A stretch of DNA of 56,700 nt from Candidatus Colicola equi (GTDB lineage: Bacteria; Bacteroidota; Bacteroidia; Bacteroidales; Paludibacteraceae). The notes under the pieces are model-generated. The model was not told where the DNA came from, searched no databases, and saw only the letters and a list, made by a program, of their open reading frames with translations. This document shows positions 34,006-43,186 of this stretch, in pieces (the stretch's first letter is position 1; each line of letters begins with the position of its first letter). The DNA is taken from the NCBI GenBank assembly GCA_018066175.1, contig JAGHRV010000033.1, forward strand, positions 1-56,700. The letters are read 5' to 3'. The position numbers were made by a program, and so were the translations under genes.

Positions 34006-34069
34006 ATCCCATAATATGGCAATAATTTGGGAATATAATCCCATAATATGGAAATAATTTGGGAATAAA
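34006..34069 (+). repeat. 32-bp tandem repeat with internal palindrome (2 copies)
   Basis: Two units at 34006-34037 and 34038-34069, each with the palindrome CCATAATATGG and a TCCCA...TGGGA pair. Sits just upstream of the promoter at 34092, as expected for paired operator sites. Confidence 0.8.
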
Positions 34070-34091
34070 AGTAACTTTTTTGTCCAAAATA

Positions 34092-34123
34092 TTTGCGTAT
34101 ATCATTTGTTTTTTGTACTTTTG
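34092..34123 (+). promoter_or_regulatory. Promoter of the AAA+ ATPase gene
   Basis: TTTGCGTATATCATTT, then TACTTTTG at 34116-34123 with 20-base spacing. Confidence 0.8.
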
Positions 34124-34174
34124 CAGCGTGAATTAAGAAAAATGCCTAAAATGGCAAAAAACTAAAGTGACGAT

Positions 34175-35302
34175 ATGATACAACGGCAATTATTGCAACG
34201 ACTATCTCAAACAGTCCAAAATAGTAAGGTTACCTTGCTCGTAGGAGCACGACAAGTAGGAAAGACAACACTCTTAAAGGAAATGATTAGCCAATCTGCC
34301 ATCAATGATGTGCTATGGCTCAACGGAGATCTACCTCAAGTTAGGGCAACACTGGAGTCTAATAATCTACAAGAAATATCCTTACTTATTCATAATGTAA
34401 AAGTGGTGATTATAGACGAAGCCCAACGAATTAATGCCATCGGGTTGACATTGAAAATCATTGTTGACACGATGCCGGATGTTAAATTATTTGTCACCGG
34501 TTCGTCTGCTTTTGAATTGCGAAACCAATTGGACGAACCTTTGACAGGACGAAAAACGACCTACTACCTTTATCCTATTTCCACCCAAGAACTATTCGAA
34601 ACAGAGGGACTTATTGCAGTTAAAGAGCGTTTAGAATCCCGACTAATTTATGGGTCTTATCCGGAGGTTATCACCAGCAACACTCCGAAAGATGTGCTAA
34701 TGGAGTTAGCAGGAAGTTATCTTTTCAAAGATGTATTACAAGTAGATGGATTGCGTCGAGCCAATGTATTGGAGAAGTTGCTTACTGCCCTTGCCTTGCA
34801 GGTCGGCAGTGAAGTCAATTATAATGAACTATCCAAAACCATCGGAATTGACCGTAAAACAGTAGAAAAATATATTGACATCTTAGAAAAGTGCTATATC
34901 ATTTTTCACCTCAATAGTTTCAGTCGCAATATTCGCACAGAATTAACTAAAGGCAAAAAAATATATTTCTATGATACAGGTATTCGTAACGCTATTCTTA
35001 AACAATTCGCGCCACTTGAATTGAGACAAGATATAGGGGCTCTATGGGAAAATTTCTTTATTGCCGAAAGAATGAAATATAATCACTATCGCGGTCAATA
35101 TGTTAATACCTATTTTTGGCGTACTACAGATAAACAGGAAATAGACTATATTGAGGAGCAAGACGGAGAATTAAAATTATTTGAATTGAAGTGGAATCCT
35201 AAAAAGCAAAACTCTCGCATACCCAATGTATTCTTTAATACATACCATCCTAACCAAACAGCCATTATCACGAGAGAAAATTATATAACATACCTAATTT
35301 GA
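34175..35302 (+). CDS. AAA+ ATPase with C-terminal DUF4143 (predicted nuclease-like) domain
   Basis: 375 aa. N-terminal AAA_14 module with Walker A GARQVGKTTL and Walker B VVIIDEAQRI, sensor-like FVTGSSAFEL. C-terminal ~170 residues are DUF4143 with a winged-helix part (NYNELSKTIGIDRKTVEKYI) and a PDDEXK-like core (ALWENFFIAER, EIDYIEEQDGELKLFELKW). Common in Bacteroidales, often as single accessory genes; a role in DNA or toxin-like processes is proposed but not established. Its promoter is preceded by a duplicated palindromic repeat. Confidence 0.88.
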   Translation: MIQRQLLQRLSQTVQNSKVTLLVGARQVGKTTLLKEMISQSAINDVLWLNGDLPQVRATLESNNLQEISLLIHNVKVVIIDEAQRINAIGLTLKIIVDTMPDVKLFVTGSSAFELRNQLDEPLTGRKTTYYLYPISTQELFETEGLIAVKERLESRLIYGSYPEVITSNTPKDVLMELAGSYLFKDVLQVDGLRRANVLEKLLTALALQVGSEVNYNELSKTIGIDRKTVEKYIDILEKCYIIFHLNSFSRNIRTELTKGKKIYFYDTGIRNAILKQFAPLELRQDIGALWENFFIAERMKYNHYRGQYVNTYFWRTTDKQEIDYIEEQDGELKLFELKWNPKKQNSRIPNVFFNTYHPNQTAIITRENYITYLI

Positions 35303-35338
35303 TAGAGTGCTATTACGATTCAAATTTTGCAAATTTTA

Positions 35339-35370
35339 TTTGCATATATGCAAAAAAAGTTGTACCTTTG
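35339..35370 (+). promoter_or_regulatory. glyS promoter with perfect 16-bp palindrome
   Basis: TTTGCATATATGCAAA at 35339-35354 and TACCTTTG at 35363-35370; 44 bases before glyS. Same palindrome as at 2392. Confidence 0.85.
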
Positions 35371-35413
35371 CAGCTCAATTTAAAAAATTGAGAATAGTTA
35401 AAGAATAAAATAT

Positions 35414-36964
35414 ATGGCAACACAAGAAGAAACATTCAAAAAATTAGTCGCTCACTGCAAGGAATACGGCTTCGTTTTTCCTTCAAGCGAGATTTATGAC
35501 GGTCTGGGCGCAGTTTATGATTACGGTCAGAACGGCGTGGAGTTGAAGAACAATATCAAACGCTACTGGTGGGATAGTATGACCCTGCTGCACGAGAACA
35601 TCGTGGGTATCGATGCTGCTATTTTCATGCACCCAACTACATGGAAGGCTTCCGGTCACGTAGATGCGTTCAATGACCCGCTGATTGACAACAAAGATAG
35701 CAAGAAACGCTATCGCGCAGATGTGCTCATCGAGGAGCAATTGGCTAAGATAGAGGACAAGATGAATAAGGAAGTGGAGAAGGCCGCTAAACGCTTTGGC
35801 GACAGTTTTGATGAGGCTATGTTCCGTCAGACTAACCCTCGCGTATTAGAGCATCAGGCTAAGTGGGATGCCCTGCATGAACGTTACTCTAAGGCGATGA
35901 ATGCCAACGACTTAGCTGAACTCAAACAAATCATCTTGGATGAGGAAATCGTTTGTCCCATCTCCGGAACACGCAACTGGACCGACGTTCGTCAGTTCAA
36001 CCTGATGTTCCAAACCGAAATGGGTTCAACCGCCGATAGTAATATGAAGATCTACTTGCGTCCCGAGACGGCTCAAGGTATATTCGTTAATTACCTGAAC
36101 GTACAAAAGACCGGTCGTATGAAGATTCCTTTTGGTATCGCTCAAATCGGTAAAGCGTTCCGTAACGAAATCGTTGCCCGTCAGTTCGTCTTCCGTATGC
36201 GTGAGTTCGAGCAAATGGAGATGCAGTTCTTCATCAAGCCCGGCACCGAGATGGATTGGTTCAAACACTGGAAAGAGTTCCGTCTCAAATGGCACAAAGC
36301 CCTTGGATTAGGTGACGAGAAATACCGCTTCCACGACCACGAAAAACTGGCTCACTACGCTAATGCCGCTACGGATATTGAGTTCCTCATGCCGTTTGGA
36401 TTCAAGGAAGTAGAGGGTATTCACAGCCGTACTAACTTCGACCTGTCGCAACATGCTAAGTTCTCAGGCAAGAAGATTGAGTACTTCGATCCGGAGCTTA
36501 ACGAGAGTTATACTCCGTACGTTATTGAGACCTCCATCGGCGTAGATCGTATGTTCCTGTCTATTATGTGCTCAGCCTATAAAGAAGAGGCTCTGGAAGG
36601 TGGCGATACCCGCGTGGTACTGAACTTACCTCCTGTACTGGCTCCTGTTAAGGTATGCGTTATGCCGCTTGTTAAGAAAGACGGCCTGCCAGAGAAAGCC
36701 CGCGAGATAATGGACCTGCTCAAGTTCGACTTCAAGACCCAATACGACGAGAAAGACTCGATTGGTAAGCGTTATCGCCGTCAGGACGCTATTGGTACAC
36801 CTTTCTGCGTAACAGTAGATCACGATACCCTTAACGACGGCTGCGTAACCGTTCGCTATCGCGACACCATGCAGCAAGATCGCATCAAGATTGAGGACCT
36901 GCATGAGTTAATCGGCAAGGCTGTTGATCCTAAGAACTTGTATCGTAAGTTAATGGAGAAATAA
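35414..36964 (+). CDS. glyS: Glycyl-tRNA synthetase (single-chain dimeric type)
   Basis: Class II synthetase charging tRNA-Gly. 516 aa with the class II motifs: motif 1 region FPSSEIYDGLGAVYDYG, motif 2 EIVARQFVFRMREFEQMEMQ preceded by LRPETAQGIFVNY, motif 3 SIGVDRMFLS, and a C-terminal anticodon-binding domain (VCVMPLVKK). This is the archaeal/eukaryote-like homodimeric GlyRS, usual in Bacteroidota, not the alpha2beta2 form. Monocistronic; converges on usp. Confidence 0.97.
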   Translation: MATQEETFKKLVAHCKEYGFVFPSSEIYDGLGAVYDYGQNGVELKNNIKRYWWDSMTLLHENIVGIDAAIFMHPTTWKASGHVDAFNDPLIDNKDSKKRYRADVLIEEQLAKIEDKMNKEVEKAAKRFGDSFDEAMFRQTNPRVLEHQAKWDALHERYSKAMNANDLAELKQIILDEEIVCPISGTRNWTDVRQFNLMFQTEMGSTADSNMKIYLRPETAQGIFVNYLNVQKTGRMKIPFGIAQIGKAFRNEIVARQFVFRMREFEQMEMQFFIKPGTEMDWFKHWKEFRLKWHKALGLGDEKYRFHDHEKLAHYANAATDIEFLMPFGFKEVEGIHSRTNFDLSQHAKFSGKKIEYFDPELNESYTPYVIETSIGVDRMFLSIMCSAYKEEALEGGDTRVVLNLPPVLAPVKVCVMPLVKKDGLPEKAREIMDLLKFDFKTQYDEKDSIGKRYRRQDAIGTPFCVTVDHDTLNDGCVTVRYRDTMQQDRIKIEDLHELIGKAVDPKNLYRKLMEK

Positions 36965-36968
36965 GAAA

Positions 36969-37012
36969 TGGTTAATCGCACAGACTGAATAAGTCTGCGC
37001 GAGGATTAACCA
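36969..37012 (-). terminator. Long hairpin at the glyS / usp convergent junction
   Basis: TGGTTAATC (36969-36977) pairs with GATTAACCA (37004-37012) and CAGACT with AGTCTG inside. It overlaps the last codons of the leftward usp gene; on the minus strand it is followed by CATTTCTTATTTC. Likely end of the eight-gene operon, with a weak T-tract. Confidence 0.6.
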
Positions 37013-37535
37013 GCATCACGGGCACTTGGCTATGACGAATAGCATAGCGTTCCTGCGGACCAAATAACCAATCATCCAGTCCATACTCGCGACTGGCGGT
37101 AAGTAGGAGCAGTTGATGACCGAAATCGCGTTGCCGCTCGGATGCTTCTTTATTAAGGGAAAATGAGTCTTTGAGGCCTTCATGCACCTCAAAGACTATT
37201 TTTTCGCCCGTCCGATCGGCTACCGAACGGATATGCGTGATAATCTTATTGAGATTAGTTTGGGCCTTACTGCCGTAATCCTTCGCCTTGAGCAGCACAA
37301 TAGTTGCTCCGGTCTTGCGAGCCAGATACGTGCATAACTCCGCCTTATACACTTCCTCCTCTAACATCGTGACCGGCACCAAGATACGCTTAATCTCATC
37401 AATCGACCGCATCGTATTGGTCACAAATACATACGGACGTCTCTCTTCACGACAATCGTTCAGGAAACGTTGGATGGTGCGTCCGTTATTAGGGCACGTG
37501 ATAAGTCTGATATCGTCGTTATTATCCCAAATCAT
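36972..37535 (-). CDS. Universal stress protein-like protein
   Basis: 187 aa. A single UspA-like alpha/beta fold from ~48 ([33 protein letters not shown]) to the C-terminus ([10 protein letters not shown]), with an atypical ~45-residue N-terminal part that itself resembles the end of a preceding Usp domain, so this may be a trimmed tandem protein. The ATP-binding G-2x-G-9x-G motif is not evident. Its ATG overlaps the engB stop (ATGA), so translation is coupled. Last gene of the dxs operon. Confidence 0.65.
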   Translation of the reverse strand: MIWDNNDDIRLITCPNNGRTIQRFLNDCREERRPYVFVTNTMRSIDEIKRILVPVTMLEEEVYKAELCTYLARKTGATIVLLKAKDYGSKAQTNLNKIITHIRSVADRTGEKIVFEVHEGLKDSFSLNKEASERQRDFGHQLLLLTASREYGLDDWLFGPQERYAIRHSQVPVMLVNPRADLFSLCD

Positions 37536-38134
37536 GCCTTTAATTGTGCATTGATATCTTCAATATAAGTGATGAGTTCATGCTCGCCCATGCCATTCTC
37601 GGCACTCGTGATAAAAATAGGGGGCAACTCTTCCCAGGTCTCTTGCAGCCGCAGTTTATAATTGCCTATATTCTCACTCAATCGTCCTTTGCCTACTTTA
37701 TCTGCCTTGGTAAAGACAATAGCAAAAGGCACTTCGTTCTCGCCCAACCAATTCATGAAATCCAAGTCAATCTTTTGTGGCTCTAATCGACTATCAATCA
37801 GCACGAATAGACTTGTGAGTTGTTCGCGCAGCAGGCAATAACGCTCAATCATCTTGCGTAATTGTTCGCGTTGGGTCTGACTAATCTGCGCAAAACCATA
37901 TCCGGGCAGGTCAACGAGATGCCATTCTCCATTAATTATGAAGTGGTTGATAAGCAGCGTCTTACCGGGCTTCTGGGACGTCTTAGCCAGTTTAGGGTTA
38001 TGGCAGAGCATATTAATCAAACTGGATTTCCCCACGTTACTACGTCCAATAAACGCGTATTCGGGTAGGGGAGAAGCGGGACATTGCTTGACGTCCGGCG
38101 AAGAGATTACAAATGTTGATTGATGTATTGGCAT
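37532..38134 (-). CDS. engB: Ribosome biogenesis GTPase EngB (YihA/YsxC)
   Basis: 200-aa GTPase with G1 [15 protein letters not shown]3 [10 protein letters not shown]4 TKADK and G5 TSAENG. Functions in large-subunit assembly. The start [19 protein letters not shown] matches the conserved Bacteroidota N-terminus and overlaps the end of coaE by 28 bases; the stop overlaps usp by 4 bases. Confidence 0.96.
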   Translation of the reverse strand: MPIHQSTFVISSPDVKQCPASPLPEYAFIGRSNVGKSSLINMLCHNPKLAKTSQKPGKTLLINHFIINGEWHLVDLPGYGFAQISQTQREQLRKMIERYCLLREQLTSLFVLIDSRLEPQKIDLDFMNWLGENEVPFAIVFTKADKVGKGRLSENIGNYKLRLQETWEELPPIFITSAENGMGEHELITYIEDINAQLKA

Positions 38135-38688
38135 ATTTCCGTTATCGATTGTTGTCCGTCGTTATTAACGACTATTTGTGCTATTTGTGCCCGCTGCTCA
38201 TCCGTAGCCTGTGCGCGCATACGTGCGTGTATCTTAGATAAGGTGCTATGATCTCGGTGCATTGCTCGCTGAACGCGAATATCCTCAGGAGCCGTTACAG
38301 CAATGACCTTGTCACATATACGATATAATCCGCTTTCCAGCAAAATAGCCGATTCAACGATAAGCGGTATCGGACGGGATTGGTTCATGGCAGCATGCCG
38401 ATGCTCTATATCCGCCTGAACGGCAGGGTGCACGATGGCATTGAGTTGGGTTAAGAGAGTAGGTTGCTCAAAGACTTTATCGGCTACAACCGAAGACAAA
38501 TAGTGGTTATCCGCATCGTAGCAATCGTTCCCTAATAGTGCCTTAATCTGAGCTATCACATCAGGGTCTTGCTCCATGATGCGCTTGGCCTGACTATCCG
38601 TATCATAGATAGTATAACCCATCTGATAGAGTCCTCGAGCGATGGCACTCTTGCCGCTTCCTATGCCTCCTGTTAGTCCGATAATCAT
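38107..38688 (-). CDS. coaE: Dephospho-CoA kinase
   Basis: Last step of coenzyme A synthesis: phosphorylates the 3'-OH of dephospho-CoA. 193 aa with P-loop [17 protein letters not shown], DxD-like YDTDSQAK, and the lid RVQRAMHRD. Normal length. Lies 3 bases after the MBOAT gene and overlaps engB, in the middle of an operon of unrelated core functions. Confidence 0.95.
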   Translation of the reverse strand: MIIGLTGGIGSGKSAIARGLYQMGYTIYDTDSQAKRIMEQDPDVIAQIKALLGNDCYDADNHYLSSVVADKVFEQPTLLTQLNAIVHPAVQADIEHRHAAMNQSRPIPLIVESAILLESGLYRICDKVIAVTAPEDIRVQRAMHRDHSTLSKIHARMRAQATDEQRAQIAQIVVNNDGQQSITEICQYINQHL

Positions 38689-38691
38689 GGT

Positions 38692-40260
38692 TTAGAACTG
38701 GAAGTAAATAAACGGTTGCAAGTCTGCCGTTACGAATTGATATACCACAAAAACAACGACTGCTACACAAATCACCATCAACCACCAGGGCAGCATAGCA
38801 AAGTTGATGCGATACCATTGTTTGAACTTAGCCGGCAGCCAATGAATGAGCATACCACATACAAATAAGATAACCACGCTGCGATATTCCCATAGGAACA
38901 TAGGAATAATGCTATTATCCCACGCCCCGATAATCTGACCCATCATCTGCTTGGCTGTTTGCCAAGCCACTTCGTTGGCTGTTGCAGGATCCAAGTTGGA
39001 GCTGCTGCGGAAGAAGAGACGGGTAAAGGTAATAAAAGTAAAGGTGAGTGCAATACAAATCACATCATCGACGCCACGCACCACTTTATGACGTTGGATA
39101 AAGCCTTCTATGCCCAGCCATTCTTTTACGCTGTGCCAGCACTTAGCCCATATCATACCAATGCCGTTCAGTCCGCCCCAAATAACAAAGTTCCAACTCG
39201 CGCCATGCCATAAACCACCAATCAGCATAGTGGCAAAACTATTGACATTGGATGCCAGCAGTTTATTGGTCTTATATCCAAAGATGGTGCGGTTACCTCC
39301 CAGCGGAATATATACATACGATTTAAGCCAACGACTTAGACTCTGATGCCAGCGTCTCCAGAACTCCTGCGGATTACGAGATTTATAGGGCGAATCAAAG
39401 TTCTTAGGCAGGTAGAATCCCATCAATAGAGCAACGCCAATGGCGATGTCGGTATAACCGGAGAAGTCCGCATATACTTGCATCGAGTACGCAAAGAGTG
39501 CAAAACAATTCTCAAAGCCGGTGAACAGCAGCGGATTCTCAAAGACGCGGTCGATAAGATTAACGGCCAAGTAATCGCTTAATATAATCTTCTTTGCTAA
39601 GCCGTTCAGTATCCAAAAAACAGCTATACCCATCTGATGTCGGGTGAGGTGGAAGGGACGATAGAGTTGCTGCACGAACTCCGAAGCACGCACGATAGGA
39701 CCTGCCACTAACTGCGGGAAGAAACTGACGTACATGCCAAAGTCAAACAGGTTACGCACCGGCTGGACGTGACCGCGATACACATCTACCGTATATGAAA
39801 TGACTTGGAACGTATAGAACGAAATACCGACCGGCAAGATAATCTTATCTACAATAGAGTAGTGCGTTCCAAAAATGGAATTAAACACATCTACTCCGAA
39901 ATAGGCGTATTTATAATAGAAAAGAAATCCTAAGTCAATCAGGATACTGACCACTAACCAAAACACACTCCAACCCTTATGCCCCTTATCCTTGGCTCGC
40001 TGTAGTCCGAAGGCCGTCAGGTAACTGGTGAGCGTAACCGTCATTAGGATGCCCAAAAAAACACCGCTGGTCTTGTAGTAGAAGAACCAACTAACCAACA
40101 TCAAGTAGATATTGCGTACATGCAGGTGCTGCGAACGGTTGCGACCAATAATAAGTGCATAGCCCAAATAGACAATGAGCAAGAAAACCCAAAAGTACAG
40201 TTGGGTAAACAGCAAAGGACTATTGCTATCAAATGCAAAGATATGTCGTAGTAAATCCAT
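38692..40260 (-). CDS. MBOAT family O-acyltransferase (AlgI/DltB-like)
   Basis: 522-aa polytopic inner-membrane protein with ~11-12 hydrophobic segments. The MBOAT signature is clear: PYKSRNPQEFWRRWHQSLSR and the catalytic-histidine region IGGLWHGASWNFVIWG. These proteins pass an acyl (usually acetyl) group across the membrane onto an extracytoplasmic polysaccharide. The SGNH protein encoded 2 bases upstream is its probable partner. The acceptor could be peptidoglycan, capsule or exopolysaccharide; no biosynthetic cluster is adjacent. Confidence 0.93.
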   Translation of the reverse strand: MDLLRHIFAFDSNSPLLFTQLYFWVFLLIVYLGYALIIGRNRSQHLHVRNIYLMLVSWFFYYKTSGVFLGILMTVTLTSYLTAFGLQRAKDKGHKGWSVFWLVVSILIDLGFLFYYKYAYFGVDVFNSIFGTHYSIVDKIILPVGISFYTFQVISYTVDVYRGHVQPVRNLFDFGMYVSFFPQLVAGPIVRASEFVQQLYRPFHLTRHQMGIAVFWILNGLAKKIILSDYLAVNLIDRVFENPLLFTGFENCFALFAYSMQVYADFSGYTDIAIGVALLMGFYLPKNFDSPYKSRNPQEFWRRWHQSLSRWLKSYVYIPLGGNRTIFGYKTNKLLASNVNSFATMLIGGLWHGASWNFVIWGGLNGIGMIWAKCWHSVKEWLGIEGFIQRHKVVRGVDDVICIALTFTFITFTRLFFRSSSNLDPATANEVAWQTAKQMMGQIIGAWDNSIIPMFLWEYRSVVILFVCGMLIHWLPAKFKQWYRINFAMLPWWLMVICVAVVVFVVYQFVTADLQPFIYFQF

Positions 40261-40262
40261 TA

Positions 40263-41666
40263 TTAGTCTTGTTTAAGCAGCCATTGTGCTAATAGTTCAC
40301 CTACTTTATCTGCTCCTTTGCGAGTAAAATGCACATAATCACTTCCTGCCAATCCTTGTTCCTTCCATCTAATCATACCTCCTTCTCCGCCCATGGCCTC
40401 AAAGATACTGAAGTAACCAATCTGCTCCTCAATCGCCATTTTACGCAGACTCTGCTCCATAAAAGGCAGCATCGCATAGGTGCGTAATTGTCCGCTCTTG
40501 CGCTCAATCATATCACTTGGACCAACAAAGAGAATACTGCTATTGGGTGCGAGCCGTTTCATCAACTGTACCTGGTTACGAATACGACGCACGTATTGGG
40601 TCACTTCTTTCTCTTGATCCGTATAAGGCATCACGTTACCTCCAAACTGCATGATGATAAGGCGCGTGGATGTCTGACTAAAATAGTCCTTGAGTTGCTT
40701 AGAGGATAGGGAAGTGAAGATTGTGCCGGCACAGCCACGCATGGGGATATTATCCACCGTAACGCCGTGGTCGTTCTCTAACGATATACCATAAACCTCT
40801 CCTTTGCCCTTAAAATCAATACGTAAGTAGGACGTACTGTCCGCAATGGCATAAACGTTGTCGTTTTTGATGAACGAACTATGTACCGTAGTGGTTATAT
40901 CTCCGCTCTGCAGGATACGCACGCGGTTGAAGTAACTTTCCGGATGCTTGTCCTTGCCGGTCGGCTTGATTTGAACACTTATATCCTCGCTGCCTACAAC
41001 TAAACTGTCATCCATATAGGCAACGTGTCCCATTGGTCCATAGTTGGCACCTTTTCCGTTAGGCAATCGATTGCTCTTAGGTCCATAAATCATGTACCGT
41101 TTAGGTCCTTCTCCGGTCTGTTGCACCTCACCATTCATGATCGTTGTTTGCGATACAGTACGCATGCTGATGGTCTGATGCAGCGGAATCAAACCTACAC
41201 CTCCGCCACCATATTGTTGCTGGCAAGCCCGCCTTACTTGCATCGTGATACGGTCGCCTTCAATCTGAGAGTCGCCGTAATGAACTACGCGAATAGGCAT
41301 CGAATCTGCTTGCTGTAGTGATTCGTAAAAAACAGACAAGAACATACGTGTGTCAACACTATAGTCAATAGAATCAATAACCGGTGCCTTCGGACTCTCC
41401 GTCGTAGGTGCCTTCGTTGTCGGTGCCTCCGGGCACTCCGATATAGGTGTTGTCGTCGTTGTCGTTGCCTCAGGGCACTCCGATATAGGTGTTGTCGTCG
41501 TTAAAGCCGAGTCTGCTTCCAGTTCCAGCACCTCAGTTAATTGGGGAGTACGAATCTCGTTGCCGAACCAATGACTGGTTGACGGCATCAAATAACAGAT
41601 GGCTGCTAACAAAAGCATGCAGCAGCACATAAACAGAAAAATATGGATGGGACGAAGTTTTTTCAT
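40263..41666 (-). CDS. Membrane-anchored SGNH-hydrolase, partner of the MBOAT protein
   Basis: 467 aa. One N-terminal transmembrane helix (FLFMCCCMLLLAAICYLM), a low-complexity linker (residues ~60-90) of TTTTPISECPEA-type repeats encoded by two identical 30-bp DNA units, then a periplasmic SGNH domain with block I VVHYGDSQIEGDR and block V SDYVHFTRKGADKV (Asp/His). The start at 41666 is chosen because the trkH stop overlaps it (TAATG); a longer frame exists. Adds or removes acetyl groups on a surface glycan together with the MBOAT partner. Confidence 0.88.
   Translation of the reverse strand: MKKLRPIHIFLFMCCCMLLLAAICYLMPSTSHWFGNEIRTPQLTEVLELEADSALTTTTPISECPEATTTTTTPISECPEAPTTKAPTTESPKAPVIDSIDYSVDTRMFLSVFYESLQQADSMPIRVVHYGDSQIEGDRITMQVRRACQQQYGGGGVGLIPLHQTISMRTVSQTTIMNGEVQQTGEGPKRYMIYGPKSNRLPNGKGANYGPMGHVAYMDDSLVVGSEDISVQIKPTGKDKHPESYFNRVRILQSGDITTTVHSSFIKNDNVYAIADSTSYLRIDFKGKGEVYGISLENDHGVTVDNIPMRGCAGTIFTSLSSKQLKDYFSQTSTRLIIMQFGGNVMPYTDQEKEVTQYVRRIRNQVQLMKRLAPNSSILFVGPSDMIERKSGQLRTYAMLPFMEQSLRKMAIEEQIGYFSIFEAMGGEGGMIRWKEQGLAGSDYVHFTRKGADKVGELLAQWLLKQD
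41431..41502 (-). repeat. 30-bp direct repeat inside the SGNH linker
   Basis: Two identical 30-bp units (41431-41460 and 41473-41502), 42 bp apart, encode the repeated Thr-rich linker. Likely copy-number-variable. Confidence 0.85.
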
Positions 41667-43183
41667 TATTTTTTCCACAAAACACGTGAGAATAATAGTA
41701 GCACAGTAAAGATTTCCAAACGACCAATCAGCATCACAAAGGTCATAATCCACTTACCTATGGCAGGGAAGGCGGCATAGGTATCTGCCGGACCATATTG
41801 ACCGAGACTGGGACCTATATTACCCATGGCACTAACGCTGGCTCCGATGGCTTCGTCAAAGTCAACACCTAACGTGCAGAAAACCAAGGTCGAAACGACT
41901 ACAATCATGATGTAGAACACCATGAAGGCCATGACGTTATTCGTTGTTTGTTGAGTGATGGGACGACCGTTCATCTTAACCGGCACAACAGCATTGGGGT
42001 GGATGCGGCGCTTGAACTCCGCAATACCACTCTTGAAGAAAATCGCTATACGCACCCACTTGATACCTCCTGCCGTACTGCCGCTACTACCGCCGGTAAA
42101 CATCATAAAGAAGACGGTTACCCATAGTAACGAAGCCCAGCGTGTATAGTCCGCTATGGCAAAACCGGTACTGGTCATCGTTGCCACCGTAGTAAAGAAG
42201 GCCGTGCGGAAACTCTTTTCAAGAGAAGTAAAGATATTGAGCATCGTTAATTGCCCTCCATCAATGGTGAATTGACCATATAGCGTGAACCAATGGCGAC
42301 CCATTAGTCCGATAGTCAGCAACAGGGTGACGGCGATGATGGCTGATATAAACCACTTAGCTTCCTCGTCTTGCGCTATCTTGCGGAATCGTCCGCGAGC
42401 CATAAGTACGATCGTGGCAAAGTTGATACTGGATAGCAGCATCACAATAGCAATCGTGTAATGGATGGCAGGGTTCTGAAAATAAGCGATGCTGGCGTTC
42501 TTGGTTGAGAAACCTCCGGTCGCTACTGTCGTTAAAGAGTGGCATATACTATCAAATCCACTCATTCCTTCAAGGGATAATAACCAGGCTTCAATGATGG
42601 TAAGCAGCAGGTACGTGAGCCATATATGCTTGCTGGTGTCTTTGATACGCGGAGAGATCTTCTCGTACTGTACGCCCGTCACTTCGGCGGCATATAACTG
42701 CATTCCATTCAGTCCAAAAATAGGCAGAATAGCTATACTAAGTACGATGATTCCGCACCCGCCTAACCATTGCGTTAGGGATCGCCAGAAGAGTGCACCA
42801 TGGGTGAGACACTCTACATCATTAAGGATAGTGGCACCGGTTGTGGTGAATCCGGACATCGTCTCAAACCACGCGTCTGTAATCGTGCTGATCTGTCCGC
42901 TAAGATAATAGGGTAGTAATCCAAAGATAGAGAACACAAGCCACACACAGGCTACAATGACATATCCTTCTCGTTCACCCATCCGAGAAGAAGCATTGGC
43001 TCCGGCGGCTAAGCATATCAAACCACAAACAAGGGTTATTGCCACGGAGGTAAGGAATGCTCCAACGTCCGGGTCATGGTACCACCAACTCATGGCTGTT
43101 GCCAAGCCCATAAAGATGGCCTCAATGACTAAGAGGGCACCCATGGTTCGTAGAACCATTTTATTATTAAATACACGTGTCAT
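41666..43183 (-). CDS. trkH: Potassium uptake channel TrkH/KtrB
   Basis: 505-aa inner-membrane K+ channel subunit with four M1-P-M2 repeats. The four filter regions are visible: SGFTTTGATILND, TVATGGFSTKNAS, MTSTGFAIADY and MGNIGPSLGQYG. Translocates K+ under control of the cytosolic TrkA ring encoded 3 bases upstream. Its stop overlaps the SGNH start (TAATG). Confidence 0.95.
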   Translation of the reverse strand: MTRVFNNKMVLRTMGALLVIEAIFMGLATAMSWWYHDPDVGAFLTSVAITLVCGLICLAAGANASSRMGEREGYVIVACVWLVFSIFGLLPYYLSGQISTITDAWFETMSGFTTTGATILNDVECLTHGALFWRSLTQWLGGCGIIVLSIAILPIFGLNGMQLYAAEVTGVQYEKISPRIKDTSKHIWLTYLLLTIIEAWLLSLEGMSGFDSICHSLTTVATGGFSTKNASIAYFQNPAIHYTIAIVMLLSSINFATIVLMARGRFRKIAQDEEAKWFISAIIAVTLLLTIGLMGRHWFTLYGQFTIDGGQLTMLNIFTSLEKSFRTAFFTTVATMTSTGFAIADYTRWASLLWVTVFFMMFTGGSSGSTAGGIKWVRIAIFFKSGIAEFKRRIHPNAVVPVKMNGRPITQQTTNNVMAFMVFYIMIVVVSTLVFCTLGVDFDEAIGASVSAMGNIGPSLGQYGPADTYAAFPAIGKWIMTFVMLIGRLEIFTVLLLFSRVLWKK

Positions 43184-43186
43184 AGT

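Noticed and set aside
33827..34105. 92-codon frame on the minus strand upstream of the AAA+ gene
   Set aside because: Overlaps the tandem palindromic repeats and the -33 region of the promoter; low-complexity translation.
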